Notes under the pieces: generated by a model
Database searches by the model: none
The model's input: the letters and a program-made list of their open reading frames with translations, nothing else
What the model was told of the DNA's origin: nothing
Position numbers and translations under genes: made by a program
NCBI GenBank assembly: GCA_037389465.1
Contig: JAZARR010000008.1
Span: 2,481,501 to 2,545,500 of the forward strand
Reading direction: 5' to 3'
From: Baylisascaris procyonis
Taxonomy: Eukaryota > Nematoda > Chromadorea > Rhabditida > Ascarididae
Length of the DNA: 64,000 nt
Shown: in pieces, positions 1-13,419 of the stretch
How positions within the stretch are numbered: the first letter of the stretch is position 1
Layout of the letters: every line of letters starts with the position of its first letter

Positions 1-140
1 TTTGCTTTCAAATTCTCGACCAGTCGTGGCAAAACTTTAGTGTCTTGTATCGTGGCAGAACCCTATTGCAGTTTTATGACCACAAGATTTTATGGGAAAA
101 TACCTACGCGACTTGAATTGTAGGAGCAAAATGTTTTCAG

Positions 141-3100
141 TTGGGCTCGTTAGCACTCGAAACAGACAACGATCTTGTGGAATTGGAAGCACCAGTATTC
201 GTCACGTCGGAGTCGACGATTGCAGCCGGCGAACTAGCAGATGGTGGGCTTAGTGTACAAGTAAGTAGCCTTATAGTCTGTCCTTAGCGAGATCACAGAG
301 GAGGGGAGTGAATGCGTGTTGTTGTGTTCGAAAAGTTCTCTGAACATCGTTATGAGTTAGCATGGATATACAAATCCATAGGGTTTAAAATCTTTGCATG
401 ATTTAAATCTTTGCCGAAATTTATCCTAAATTAGTTCCTTTGATGTAAATCCTCAAAAAGTATTTCACCGAAAGTCACTTCACTAATCTTATCTCTTTGT
501 GGCCTTAGCAAAATCTCTTCCCAATGTTCGTGAAATCGGTGATACCCAAAAATTTTCTGATCCATTCGGAGCTGATCACTATTCTTCTATTAATGGAATA
601 CGTCACTGGTTTTTATGAATCTCATGTTGCATTTTTTCTTTCCTTTTTTTTTGCTTTGTTTCTTATTATTGTTATTATTTTTGATTCGTCTTTCCGTTTG
701 CTTTTTTAAAGGAATTTTGTTTAGTAAAGTTAAGACGATGAAGATATGAGGAAGATAGTAATTATGCGCCGGCAAATTTATCTGTTCGTTGTTTTTTTTT
801 TTTTTTAAATTATTGAGCGTTCAATTTGAGGTGACCACATCCAGCATCGTTGTAGTGGCTGAAGGACAACAAATCCAACTCATTCCACTCCAACTTACCT
901 TCCCTGTACTTAGTGCTTCTATCGTTGATCCATTCGTTGCGATTTGCACTCAGAATGGTAGACTCCTGCTATATGAACTCGACACCACACCTCATGTGCA
1001 TCTAAAGGTGAGTCCATCTTATAATCTCTCCTATAACACAGTATCAATTCGCATTGAATATCGCAATGGGTGAGGAGCATGATTCATCAATGCTGCATAA
1101 TCATTAGCTGTTTCGTTGAAGTTAGCTGTTGTCTAATTCGTTGACATACCTATGGTCTGATTCGGTGATGTGTGCATAGCGTATGTGCTGGTTTATAGGC
1201 GTATCTGTTAGCTGTCAATACACTTATCAATACATTTTCATAACATTCTTTCCATATATTGTTGAATTTTACAATAATATGCTCCAACCTATCAGCATAT
1301 GTGGCTCCATATTGGTGATATGCTTTTGCACACTTGTCATCTTCATTTTTTATAAATTATGTAATGGGAAAAACGTTTTATAAGGTTTATGTAATGAAAA
1401 TTTATGTTAGCTGTTGAGCAGAATTGATGTTTAGGCAGTGGATTTACCTGGGAACATGATACACAACAAATCACCTATCACAGCGCTTTCCATTTATCGT
1501 GATATGAGTGGAACGATTCGTTTCTGTTCGTCATCGTCGGCGGCGATGCACAATGCAAATGCGATCAACACGAAACAACACATCGATATTGATGATTTCG
1601 ACGATATACTTCTTTATGGAGATTCAAAAAATAAACGTATCGTCCTTATTTGTATCAATTTATATTCATTTCCATATGTAAGAGTATATATTATGCGATG
1701 TTTGCACACAGAAACGTAATGAAATAGTGCAAATGCGAGTTAGAAGGTACACTTTTTTGTTTCGATTCCATTCTTATCACAGAGTCGTCGATTGAGGAGA
1801 AATTTAAGAGACAAAGAGAGTGTCGGAGTCAACCGACAGAAAATTTTTTCCTTCATTGTATGATCTTTTGTGGATCGATGTGTATGCAACGTCAACAATA
1901 AGAGATGCACTTTGATTAGACAGCTTTTTTCGTGTATCGCAAGTGGAAGTTTATAGTCTGGAGGAGGGCATATAAGTGGCACTCCTCCCACTCCCATTCT
2001 TTCCTATCTCTGTGCAAAATATATTCACTTTTTTAGTTTATTTATTTAATAGACATACTAACTCTACCAAGAGTTATATATTTATGCTGAGTTTCCCGAA
2101 TATTATCTTTATCGAATATTTATCTATGCTGGGTTCAGAACCGAATATTTATCTTGATGGTAAAAATTTGCCGAGTATTTATCTTGATGATGGTAAAAAT
2201 TACGCGATTAATGACTTTAGAAAAAGAGGCGAAAAAGAAGCGCAAAATAGTGGGAACACGACAGAACGTTGGTGAGACACCACATCTCGAAACGGATGTC
2301 GTCGACCCAAATACGATTGTACCCTCACATTGGATTGTTGTAAGTTGTTTCCGTTCACCAACACAACTTGAACCATGCGTGTACCAGATTTGAACTTTTA
2401 GGTGTGGAAAAGATATGGGAATGTGGTGGAATCCAGTGTTATATGGTGGCTAGTAAAAAGGTTGCAAGCGGGTGGGGTCCGAATATGTAACCTGCCATAT
2501 CTGTCCCGAGATGTGGAAGTCGTGGCATTTGGATCCCGTTTATGAAGTCTGCTCACTCATCAACACACAATTGTTATCACTGATGTCTTTATCAGATCGA
2601 ATTTGGCATTGTCATAGAAACATCGACTGTGATAGTTGTCGATACCCATCTGGCCATTCATGTTTGTCTGCTCGCCTATTTGCATATTGCAATAGAGTTC
2701 ACTTGATTAAGTTGATGTTTTCTGCCAAGCCAATCGTAGCTGAATATTTAATGTAATTTTATTGAGTTCTTGATGGATTGGTCGCTCGAGGATTAGTTCT
2801 CTTAGTTACCTCTCATTCCTAAACGTTCCCCTTGTAATGTAATAGCAGCAGGTAAAGAAGGATGTCTGATAGTTTCACATTCTATAAATTAAGGTAAAGT
2901 GTGCACAATGATGCATTCATGCTTTGAATGACTTGAGCGATCATGCAAGTCTTCCCACAAGAAATTTGTTTTTTCTCCTGGCTGGCCGATTTGAATGAAA
3001 AATTGAACGACATAAAATATTTATGCTTCTCCATATTTAAATGGCTATAAATTTATTTAAATTCGATAGTTTAATATGAGTTTTATTATAGGGGGTCATT

Positions 3101-6100
3101 GGTTTAATATATATTGTACCACCAAATTATTGTGTAAAGATTGACATTGCAGATGGCACGTGAGAACGGCAATCTCTATATATATTCAATTCCGGAGATG
3201 CAACTCGTCTATATGGTGAAGAAATTAAGTCATCTTCCCGATGTTGCAATCGATGAGATGAATTATTTGGGAGATGAGTCGGTGCTCGCTTCTGATATCG
3301 CTTCCAATACGCTCAACGAAGCACTTGTGACTAAATCTGAAGAGATTATCGTCGAAGTGGTATATTCTTTTTTTGGTGCGATTAGCCATATCTCTTAATT
3401 TTTAACTATTGGTTGACTTTTTATTCATTTCACATTTCATAGAGCTTTAATAATGTGATGCTCATATGGCCAAGAGGCTATAGTGTGCTTACAATTCATA
3501 CTATTATAAGAAAAAAGGTTTTCTTTTTTGTGAATATTACATTAGAAAAAGATTAGTGCGTGAATCGACAATCCCGTGTAGCAAAGTAACGTCGATTATC
3601 TGGTTCCAACTGCTGTATGACATTTTCTATTCGGATGGAAAATGAAAGCATCAGGTGCAGCTAATTCATAGACCGCTGTCCATACGACTCATAAAAAAAG
3701 AAGTTGTACTGTTTTGAGGGCTAACGAATCAGTAGAGATAGATGATTGACGTCACGGAAGGGTTTTCTGTAAAAAGTTTCTCAATATAGATATTTTCAGC
3801 GTAATCGTTTACGATATTTCAACTTTATTTACTAGTATCACATTGTCGAGAAAGGTTCTTATGCGTTGCTTACGTATCACCATACCCACGGTGGCCATAA
3901 TTTGCAATTTTATGGTGTGACTCTCGTTCTTCGCACAATCCATATGTCAGCGGCATGCATCTTTCAGAGACTTTTTTATTTTAAATTTGCAGCTGCTAAT
4001 GGGTATGGGTATGAATCAAGGTCGACCAATATTGTTCGTTGTGATCGATGATATGGTATCAGTATACGAGATGTTTATGTATGATAATGGTGTGGTCGAG
4101 CATCTTGCTGTTAGGTGAGGGTTTGCCAATGAGCGACTGTGTTGGCATAATTTCGCGATTTATCATTTCGATGCTATGCGCTTTATACTTGATTGGCTTT
4201 TATTATTTGATGTCTTTTCGAAATGCATTATAAACGGAACATTATCGGGGATCATTGCTACTATTATTGCAGTAGAAATAGACAATTATATTAATGTTTG
4301 GCAATTTATCGCCTCTATAGTGCTGTTTGATCGGCTTAGCGATTATCTTAGTAGTGTTTTAAAATATTTTAGTTATTTATTAATGTTTAGTATTGATGGT
4401 GTAAGTATTTCTTGATCGTTTTGATCGCAGTTGGATCTAGTCATTAAATATAGGTTTTTCTCTGCTCATTATATTCATATCTGTCCTCTTTTCCTCACCA
4501 TCCTATCGTTTTTATCAAAGAGGTTAATGTTGTGGTAAATTTTTTGCAGATTTAAACGTCTGCCATATACAACAGTGACACGATCATGCCGTTTCCAAGG
4601 AAATGATGGTCGTGCACCTGTTGAGGCTGCACGTGATACGTTGAGATATAGGACGGCATTGCATCCATTCGAAAGGATTGGCAATATTGTTAGTGCTTTT
4701 TTCACTATCTGACACTTTGTTTATGTGGTTTCTTTGTCGAGTTGCTGAGCGAAGACGTTCTGCACGGAGCTAAAAACACAGACATTCGGTCGCTTATTTA
4801 TCTATGGATACCGCTGGTATAATTAGGGCACAGGAACAAATTGCTTGCGAACATAGCGACAGATCGGGAGATCAGTTTATTGGCAAAGATTGCCTTTACA
4901 ATGCTCGGTCAATACATGTACCGATTGTAGAGAGGGCAGCCTTTTGCTTTTACCGACTGGCCATAGATTATGCATTCTGGATCTGCAACAAAATTTTGGT
5001 GGGCGGGGAAGAACGAGGAGAGCCTGAAAATTGTTTCGTCTACTTTTTCTTTCATTGCTGATAGAATCAGCTTTAGTCGAGTTGCAAAAGAATTAGCTGA
5101 ATGAGGTGCATTTACGAAAGGGATTGCTTTGAGATACCTCGTCAGCACTTTACTTCATGTGCTCGGGCGAGTTGAATTTAAATTAATTTTTGCAGCCTGA
5201 ACATTGTTTATGACTTTCCGGTTTAATATGCAATTACCTCAGGTGCTTATTTAAATGATTTACCACTGCTGCATCAATTGGGAAAGCATTCTTCACAGAA
5301 CAGGCGAATTCATGACCTTTCATTTGTTGAGTGAGTGATCGACCATTGGGGTATAGCGGAGGACGATTTTACTTGTTATTGGTGCAATATATGTGATAAA
5401 CATTCGGTTAGAACTGATATTAGTTGAGACAGTATGGAATACATTCGTCTGGCTAAATATTAATGGGGCCAATCTTTTGTTCGACTTACATCCAGACCGT
5501 GACCATTGTTTAATGACCAGTGAGAACGTTCTTCATAGACGAATTGGAACCTGCGCGATCTGCGAGTAACATTCACTACTGACGAAACATTATTTATCAG
5601 CTGAGTCTGAGATAGGCTAAAAGTTAGCTTTATAACAAGAGAAGACGATCACTCGTTTCTTGCAGATCTCTCATCGCGATCCAACTCCTGGTCATTTGTT
5701 CAATGAGCTTATTTTGATTTTACAATATATTGACTAATATTTCAGTTGAACGGTGTGTTTATATGCTCATCGTATCCGTGTTTATTCCTCATGGACAGTG
5801 GGATATTACGAATGCACCCGCTTAATCTCGAGGGTCCGATCATATCGTTCACAGCGTTTAATAATGTGCTCTGCCCTAACGGTTTCATCTACCTAACCGA
5901 ACGGGAATGGGCAATGCGAATCGCCAAATTACCTGTACGTGAATGTAATGTGTTTGCACACTATAGCCAAACAGGACATGACGGATTATGCGCTTTCGCA
6001 TAAGTTTTTAAGGGCCTCTTGACCAATCTATACACAAGACGTTTTAGCGAACGAGGTGCCTCACCAACTTTTGAAGAATCATTTTTTTCTTTCCACTCAA

Positions 6101-9100
6101 GTATTGGTTATTTTCGCTTTCACCTGTTTGATCGAATTCTTGATCATGGATCTGGTACGGGACAAAGTCGGTGCAAACACTAATGGGGATCACAACCACT
6201 GTATTGGCCAGCTTATGTCGTGGGATGAATCTCTAGTTGTTCCATGCACTCGTCTTTGCTTTCCGATTCCTTACAACATCGCCGTGATCGCAACTGTACA
6301 CGACGATCATGAGCCGTCGGCCGAACATGTGATTTTGCTGTTTCATTATGCCTTCACGACAACAATATTAGTAAAGATCAAAGATAGTGAAATTGGAGTC
6401 GCGACAGCCAGTTGTTCTATAAAAATATAGGTGCTCCTAGAGCGAGTTCTCAGAATATTTTAAAATCATTTCAGGCCAATTTTGTTTCATTTCCGGTTAA
6501 CGTCTTATAATAAAGCCAACTTCAGTTTTGCTCATCGCCGGGTGGAGCCACTGTTTGATAACCAGTAAAAACATTACTCGCAAACGGGACTTGAACTTGT
6601 GACCTCCCACTTCCCTAATACATCCCTTACCAACTGAGTTGTCGTCGTAATATTTTTGAAACGCTGCATAAGATATGTCGAATAGGTCGTATTATTATTG
6701 TTGCTCCTACGTTATTATTCCCATTAAAGATTAATTTATCGATTGTTAGGAGAGTACCACCACATATTGCAGATAGACGTCGAACTGGATTCCAGTTTGC
6801 CGGTCCGTAAAATCCGAACAGGTCGGACGATACACAACATAGTCTACTTATTGCAATCGAACACATACGCGGTGGTAGGCAGTGATAAGAAGCCCAACAA
6901 CAGACTTTGTGTGCTAGTCAACGAAGATAAATCATTTGATGAACATGAAAAGGCCGATTCATTTGTCCTGCCGGAGCTCGAAATGTACGATGTCAAGGTG
7001 GGTTAATTTTAGATGGCTTCATTCAGTATAGGCACTTCATCCTGGGAGTGTTCGAAATCGTGATGCACTGCGATCTTCGTTCTTATTCAACGGGAGGAGC
7101 GGGAGGGGAAAGACATGTGAGTAGCTAGTGAAGGGCATTTTCTAATTGGATGTTTTCGTAATCTAGGCTGCAGATTACAGTGATTTGTGTTTCCGTTGAA
7201 CTATTTCATAATCTGTGGGTTTGTTTTGCGAAGTGGTTTGTTGGTGAAGTTATCGAATTTTTTATGTGGTTTCAAAAACTTCGTTGATAATTTTTGCCCA
7301 TTTTGAAGCTATATTCTCCCGAAGACTGGAAGCCAGTGCCGAATGCAGAAATAAAAATGGAGGATTTCGAAGTGTTAACATGTTGCGAGGAGGTGGTGCT
7401 ACGATCCGAAGGCACTGTATCAGGAGTTCAGAATTATTTGGCTGTTGGAACGGCATGCAACTATGGTGAGGAGGTACTCGTGCGTGGTCGCATTATAATC
7501 TCCGAAATTATCGAAGTATGCTTTGAAATTTTCTTCCTAATGAGCGCCACTAAAATTCTTTGTCGGGACTAATTTAAGAACGTGAATGCAGATGTGCTTT
7601 TTCAGGTAGTATTTTAATTTGTTGCGATTCTTAATATGGTGATGCACACCTTACAACTTTTTGAGCTCTATAAAAGTGGAGAACACCAAAATGTGTATTA
7701 TTTGTACTATTCAACGCCAACTTGCAGGTGGTTCCAGAACCTGGACAGCCAACAAGTAAACATCGAATAAAGACACTCTACGATAAGGAGCAAAAAGGTC
7801 CGGTGACAAGTCTGTGCTCGTGCAATGGATATTTGCTTGCAGGAATGGGTCAGAAGGTATGCTTTTTGAAATGAACATGACTAGTAACTTGTTGGCAGCG
7901 TTTGTTAGCCTCGTGACCTAAGTGAGAAAAATAGCAGTGGACTAGATTCTTTCGCTTTGCGGTCAGAAGATGCCTAGAAGCGATTCATTTTGCAACTATG
8001 GTTTAATTGAGCTTGAGATCTGTAAGTGAAAAATGTCTCTTCGCAGATTGATCTATGATCTTCAAGTTTCACATTCGATAGAAAGAAATTATGTGGGAAT
8101 TTTCATTTATTCTTTCATGAAGATCATTCCGTGACGCAATTGACAGAATTATGACGTCATTATTTGGTAATGAACAAAAATAACATCTTTAAAAGAAGCT
8201 TGAGAGGCTTCTAAAGGAAGATAACATCTATCAAGGGTAGATATTCTGTAGATATGGAGGCGCAAAAATGCAAAGAAATAACTCTTGCTATGTATTTAAT
8301 TGCAGGTGTTTATTTGGCTATTCCGTGATAATAACCTGCAAGGTATTTCGTTCTTAGACATGCATTTCTATATTCATCAATTAGTCGGTGTTCGAAATCT
8401 CGCGCTCGCTTGTGATATCTATCGATCGGTGGCACTTCTGCGGTATCAGGTATCATTTAGTAAACACTTCAATCAGCGCTGATACTTGAATCGTCTGATG
8501 AGAGGATAGCAACAGCTACATGGGAATATGGGAGTTGAAGTTTTTGCTTCTCCTCAGTAATTTTGGCTTGTGCTGGATATTGCTGAATGGATTCACTAGT
8601 GAGGGCACTGCATTTTTCGGAAGTATATGGCTAAGTAAGGCTTCATAGAGGGGAGGGGAGGATTCTTTGAACCTCAACGTTGTAATATTATGGATTTGAT
8701 GCATCTGTTCATTTGAGGAGGAATATAAAGCGTTATCACTGGCAAGCCGAGATATGCGTGCCGTGGTGCAACCGCCGATGGCAGCTCAATTCCTCATCGA
8801 CAATAGGCAGATGGCATTCATAATGTCGGATGAGGCGGCCAATATCGCTGTTTTCAACTATCTCCCCGAAGCACTCGAATCCTCTGGAGGGGAGCGACTC
8901 ATTCTGCGATCGGAAATAAACATCGGTACTAATGTGAATTCATTCATGAGAGTTAAAGGTAAGCTGCATTGTATCTCATAAAATTCTGCTTCAAAAATTT
9001 AATTCTGCGATTTCGATAATTAATTTTTTATGATTATAATGTCATTTTGTATTCCTTCACATAATATACGACTTTGATCAGCAATGAGTCAATTAAATGA

Positions 9101-11284
9101 GTACGATGTTGTGCGGATATTTGATCTGTTTTGATTAAGTAGAGTTTAAATTCAGAGAGGGAAGGGCTTTTTTAAGCATTTTAATTGGAAACATAAGATT
9201 TCTTAGCAAGAATGTGGAGGTTCATTGGAAATTGTCTTAGCTTTTTTAAACAAATGAACGTGTACCAAGAGTTGTGATCGATGAAGATATAAAGAGAATA
9301 ATGCACAGTCATTTGTTTATAATATCGGCCTTTGAGAGGCGATGTAGAGTTTAAAGAAGGCGATGCAAGTTCGTGCAGAGCAAAAAGAATGAGTTTCGAT
9401 CTGGTGATTGCAGCTCTTTTTTTTTAAAGAATATTGGTGTTACTTTTGAGAAAGCACTAGAACAGTTATTTGCGATATTCTATAATCGTTTCTTTATAGG
9501 ACATATTTCGAGTGGATTTGTTGAAAATGAGCATTACTCATTGAATCGTCAAAGTGTGTTGTTCTGCTCATTGGATGGTAGTTTTGGCTTTGTGAGGCCA
9601 CTAAGTGAAAAGGTTTTTTTTTTTTGCTTTGCGTTGAGTTATTCGTTTTTCTGCTACATTATTCTGAAGTTAATGTAGTGTTTAATATTCGAAGATGTGT
9701 CATATAATTTTATGCGGCTTGAATTGGATGCTTCAAATTGATTTGATTGAATTGATTTTTCATTCTTTATTAGTTATTTGTATACTATGGGAGCGTCCAA
9801 AAGTAATGGGAAGATGGATCCAGTAAAAAGGAATGCATTTCGGTTAGCATCTTCGAAAATATGCAAATTTCTTTGTTGATCGGGTGGGTAAGTCATTGAT
9901 CGCTCTATAGGATCTTATAGAATGTTTGAAGTTAGCTGACAAGGCGCTTAAAGGCGGCCGTACCAATCGGGTGCAACTTTACTATGCAAATAAATCAACC
10001 GATGGATATGTGTATGCATGCATTGACGGATGGAAACTGACGTTTTACGCTTTAGTATGTAAGTTTCTTAGTGAATTCATTCTATCAAGGTAAGGTATTC
10101 GGATGTATAAAGATATTATGGATGTATTCGGTATCTTGTTGCAATTTTAATGCTCTCCTAATTATATAGTTAATTGTTGATCCGATATTGTCGATTCGTC
10201 GCATTGAAAACTATTTCAGACACAAAGTGTTTGTCACTGATGGATAGAGTTGTGTTATTGGTTGTTTATATAGGATTAATTTTGTAGGTATTCCGTCGAT
10301 TGCATATGCTCCAACAGTTAATGTCCTCGTTGGTTGCTCAAGCAGCCGGCTTGAATGTTAAGGGATCGAGAGCTGCCCGACCACAGAGACCGAATCATTA
10401 TTTGGTTTGTATGATTATACAAACTTTTGCAGTTTTTTTGCTTGCTGGCCACGAAATACGTGAAATACACATATTTTGGTTGAGAAAAGAAATACACGAT
10501 TTCAGCGGCGTCCTTTCGTTTTCTACTAGAAAAAAGCAGTAACAGGTTGTGTTGAGGGCTTATATCCACTTTTCCAAGGTGGTATATTCGGGTGGTCGCT
10601 AAATTTTCACTAAGAAACGCTTTCTCGACCATTTGTTATGTTGCGATCTTTTCCTTTGAGCGGATGATTTACAATTTGAAGAGGTGACAATGTAGTTGAG
10701 TCGATTTTCTTGATAGAAAACAGGGAATGGTATGTAGTGAGGACGGGGGGTTATAACACCATGAACATTGTCGCGGAAATATCTTTGCAGGTATTGATGT
10801 TCTTTAAGCTTACGTCATTTCTGGCTCACCGATGTGAAGCGAATTGCGTAATAAAGTGGTTGAATTTTTTTTTTTTTTTTTAGCATCAGAGGATGATTGT
10901 TGTTTTAATCAATAGGCGTGGAGACGATGGGGTGTGGCGGGATATGTGGAGACGTGCTGTTATCAATCACATTCATATAGCCGGATTTTACTGTTGTGGT
11001 ACTGAGTACGTAATGAATGAAAGGTAAATTGAGAGTTCGGATTTTCGTTGTCGAAGGAGAGCCTGAAGAGCATTGCTTCTCGATGTTGTTACTCGGTATT
11101 TGCTTCATTAATATGATTGGAAGATTTTCAGAATACACGCAATATGGTGGACGGTGATGTAGTGTTCCAATATTTGCATCTTTCATTGGCCGATAAGAAT
11201 GATCTCGCACGGAAGTTGGGCACGAGCAGATACCATATTATAGATGATCTCACAGAAATCAGTCGACTCACCACTCACTATTGA
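141..11284 (+). CDS. cpsf-1: Cleavage and polyadenylation specificity factor subunit 1 (CPSF160), C-terminal part
   Basis: CPSF160 is the scaffold of the complex that recognises AAUAAA and directs cleavage and polyadenylation of nuclear pre-mRNA. Sixteen exons can be joined with matching phases: 141-260, 831-1007, 1435-1636, 2221-2339, 3153-3359, 3993-4114, 4550-4688, 5746-5934, 6773-6997, 7309-7515, 7728-7856, 8306-8449, 8718-8958, 9500-9612, 10288-10404, 11132-11284. They encode about 867 residues, against about 1440 in the human protein, so the N-terminal third lies left of the window. Motifs recalled from the human protein are visible: ILLYGDS (exon 3), SHWIV then RENG (exons 4-5), GVFIC (exon 8), LPVRKI (exon 9), EVVPEPGQP and [11 protein letters not shown] (exons 10-11), YIHQLVGV (exon 12), NYLPEALES (exon 13) and the C-terminal [13 protein letters not shown]. 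Positions 1-140 look intronic. Exons 2, 10 and 13 use acceptors ending GAG or AAG. The family call is very secure; single exon edges are less so. Confidence 0.95.
5490..5620 (-). repeat. tRNA-like dispersed repeat, copy 1 (degenerate), in cpsf-1 intron 7
   Basis: On the minus strand this holds a degraded B-box-like segment (plus-strand ATTGGAACCTGCGCGATC near 5540) and an A-box-like segment (plus-strand ATCAGCTGAGTCTGAG near 5598). The flank CCATTGTTTAATGACCAGTG resembles CCACTGTTTGATAACCAGTA in copy 2 at 6547, so the similarity reaches beyond the tRNA-like core. The A-to-B spacing is longer than in copy 2, so this copy looks older or interrupted. Inferred to be a tRNA-derived SINE-type element; it is not a functional tRNA. 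Confidence 0.4.
6540..6650 (-). repeat. tRNA-like dispersed repeat, copy 2, in cpsf-1 intron 8
   Basis: Read on the minus strand, 6640-6626 gives AACTCAGTTGGTAAG, a good RNA polymerase III A box. About 27 nt further, 6598-6586 gives AAGTTCAAGTCCC, a good B box. The implied D and T stems pair poorly and no convincing anticodon stem forms, so this is a tRNA pseudogene or tRNA-derived SINE head rather than a working tRNA. The flank shares sequence with copy 1 about 1 kb upstream. Confidence 0.5.
9911..10054 (+). other. Candidate extra in-frame exon within the cpsf-1 gene
   Basis: Between exons 14 and 15 of cpsf-1 lies a 144-nt stretch bounded by a reasonable acceptor (CGCTCTATAG before it) and a strong donor (GTATGT after it). 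It is open for exactly 48 codons in the same phase as both neighbours, so it could be included without shifting the frame. The peptide begins [16 protein letters not shown] and contains [17 protein letters not shown] and WKLTFYAL. I know of no counterpart in human or C. elegans CPSF160 at this point. It could be a lineage-specific or alternative exon, a fragment of a nested gene, or chance. A faint by-eye resemblance to SRP9 is not relied on. Confidence 0.4.
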
Positions 11285-12477
11285 ACGTGTTGTTTTCTTT
11301 GTTTATTGTATTTGATCTACACAGAGGGATGGGAACTATTTTAATAGCTGCGAATGGGTCGAAATAGAATGTTTATAATAAGGAAGGGTGTTAGTGGTTG
11401 AGATACCGTACTTGAAGTGCTTGTTGTATTTGAGGTACTATTTTGAAATAAGTGCTAATGTATGCACATAGCTGGTGGAAGTTGTTGCTTTCCCAGAATA
11501 AAAGTATAATAGAGCTTTCTCTTTTGTTTGATTGTTTCATTGCGATACTCGTCGCTTTCTTTTCATATCGTTTGCAACGATCAGCATTAGGTAGTTCCTA
11601 TTGAGTATTCTACCCGTCGGAATTCCAGTCAAATTAAATCATATCTATTGCTTCATTATTAACACTATGAATAGCGATTGAAGAGCAAAATACAGACTGT
11701 TTCGGGCGTTCATGAATGTGACCTTTTTTTTGTCATCAAATGGTTTGGAAATCCGATGAAGGGCATTAATTTTTACTTATATTTGTAGTAGATATTTTAA
11801 AGGAATAACTGATATGAGGGCAGAGGGGAGTTGGCGTTACATAGTGTATAGCGCAAATGGACGTCAGTGTGTTGAAAAGGTGATGTTTATGATATGTAAA
11901 CGATGAAATTGGGGAAATTTAAGATTATTATTGCTTTTTGATGGTCGTTTGTGTATGATGATTTCCTCTTGTTTATCGACGTGTTTAAGGATATATTGAT
12001 CTCTGGTTGAATCCTTAGTTATCGAATGATCTGTTGATTCGAATTGTTCATTCTGGAAGTGTTCATTTGATAGTTGCAAAAATGTTTTCGGAATTGTTGT
12101 TAATTATAGGAATGTAAACTTGAATTTGTGCTCGCCAATTTATTAAGTTTATATCAAACGTGGGTTATCGCCGCTTAACTGGCCATATTCATTGCCTTCA
12201 TCTTCTCTCATGTATTATATTGGATCGTTATTTTGAGTATTCAACATCGATATTTTTGTGTCATTACTAGAAGTGCAACGAATATCTTGAACACAGTGAA
12301 TAACACATACTTTCCACCTCTACTTTATTGCTGTTGAAAGTAAAAAGTAAATCTAAGTTCTAATATCATAAAATTGAATTGAGAGAGTGATCATTATTGA
12401 AGAATACTTTCTTCAAGGAAGAAATTAGGGATGATGATTCGAAAGAACGATATTTGATTCACATTAATTTGTAGAGT
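11285..12477. other. 3' flank of cpsf-1, no gene seen
   Basis: After the cpsf-1 stop codon there is AT-rich sequence with no convincing coding stretch. A poly(A) signal AATAAA at 11497-11502, about 210 nt after the stop, could end the cpsf-1 transcript. Confidence 0.5.
11497..11502 (+). terminator. Candidate poly(A) signal of cpsf-1
   Basis: AATAAA is found about 213 nt after the cpsf-1 stop codon, on the coding strand. It is the first exact match after the stop that I noticed. Its use cannot be shown from sequence alone. Confidence 0.45.
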
Positions 12478-12666
12478 ACATTCTCTCGTTTACCGCAAGC
12501 ATCCAATATATCGATGGGTTTCCTATCATGTCTTGATCGACATAAGCAGTTTCTTTGCATATCTCGCTTCGATTATAACCTAATGACCAAAGAAATGCTG
12601 TCTAGTATCATGTTCGGGAACGAATTGAGCTTCATTCCTTCATCAAATGCTAATCCAGCCAACTAA
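12478..12666 (+). other. Open stretch, possible terminal exon, unknown
   Basis: Sixty-two codons are open before a TAA, preceded by a weak AG (GTAGAG). The peptide starts TFSRLPQASNISMGFLSC and ends FIPSSNANPAN. Codon use is mixed and not strongly AT-biased, but there is no start codon at the left edge, no recognised family and no joined partner exon. Chance is a real alternative. Confidence 0.2.
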
Positions 12667-13419
12667 CAATTTTTTTAAAATTATTCGTCATTTTTAACTG
12701 TAGTAAAGTTGAGTTTATTATAGAAGAAAAAATCGGGGAGTGCGGGGAAATTAGATATGGGAATATCTTCGATATCAAATCCTTTATATCACAATGCCTT
12801 GATTTTTAAATCTAATATGATCGCACAATGTTACAGTGTTCAATGAAACTTCACTCTTAATTCTTTTATTGCACATTTCATATATACATTGATATAATTT
12901 TTGCATTTATAGTAACCAAACAATGATCAAATTTTTGCACGCTTCATTTTGAGTGTTTTCATTTCTCAACACACAGATATTGAAAAACAGATGAGTAGGA
13001 AAATACACAATAACAGTGATATAAATAGTATACTTTTAGCACAAGAAATATCAAACATCAATCACATTATTGGGAATAATAGCGATTTTAATGAAGAGAA
13101 GAGGAAGAAATAGAGCTAAAAGTAATGTTGAAATAATAATAGAGATTTTAATAAAAGTAGATAAAAAGTCATTTCTTTTGTTATCATCTCCAGAAATTAT
13201 ACTACAGCGATCAATTTTTTTTCAAATTTCTGAAATCTAAAAATACGTCGATGCACAAATAATATAAATATTTTGCACTTATAACGAACAAATGAGAATT
13301 GATGTTGTACATTTGCTAATTCCGATCAGCAAAACACGAATCATTTCACAAAATATTTCGTTAGTTATTTTAAGGGAACATATCTTATTTCCTCCTAGAT
13401 TATAAATGAAGTTAGTTGA

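Noticed and set aside
6575..6648. Functional tRNA gene
   Set aside because: Boxes A and B are good, but the D, T and anticodon stems do not pair; it is a tRNA-derived repeat or pseudogene.
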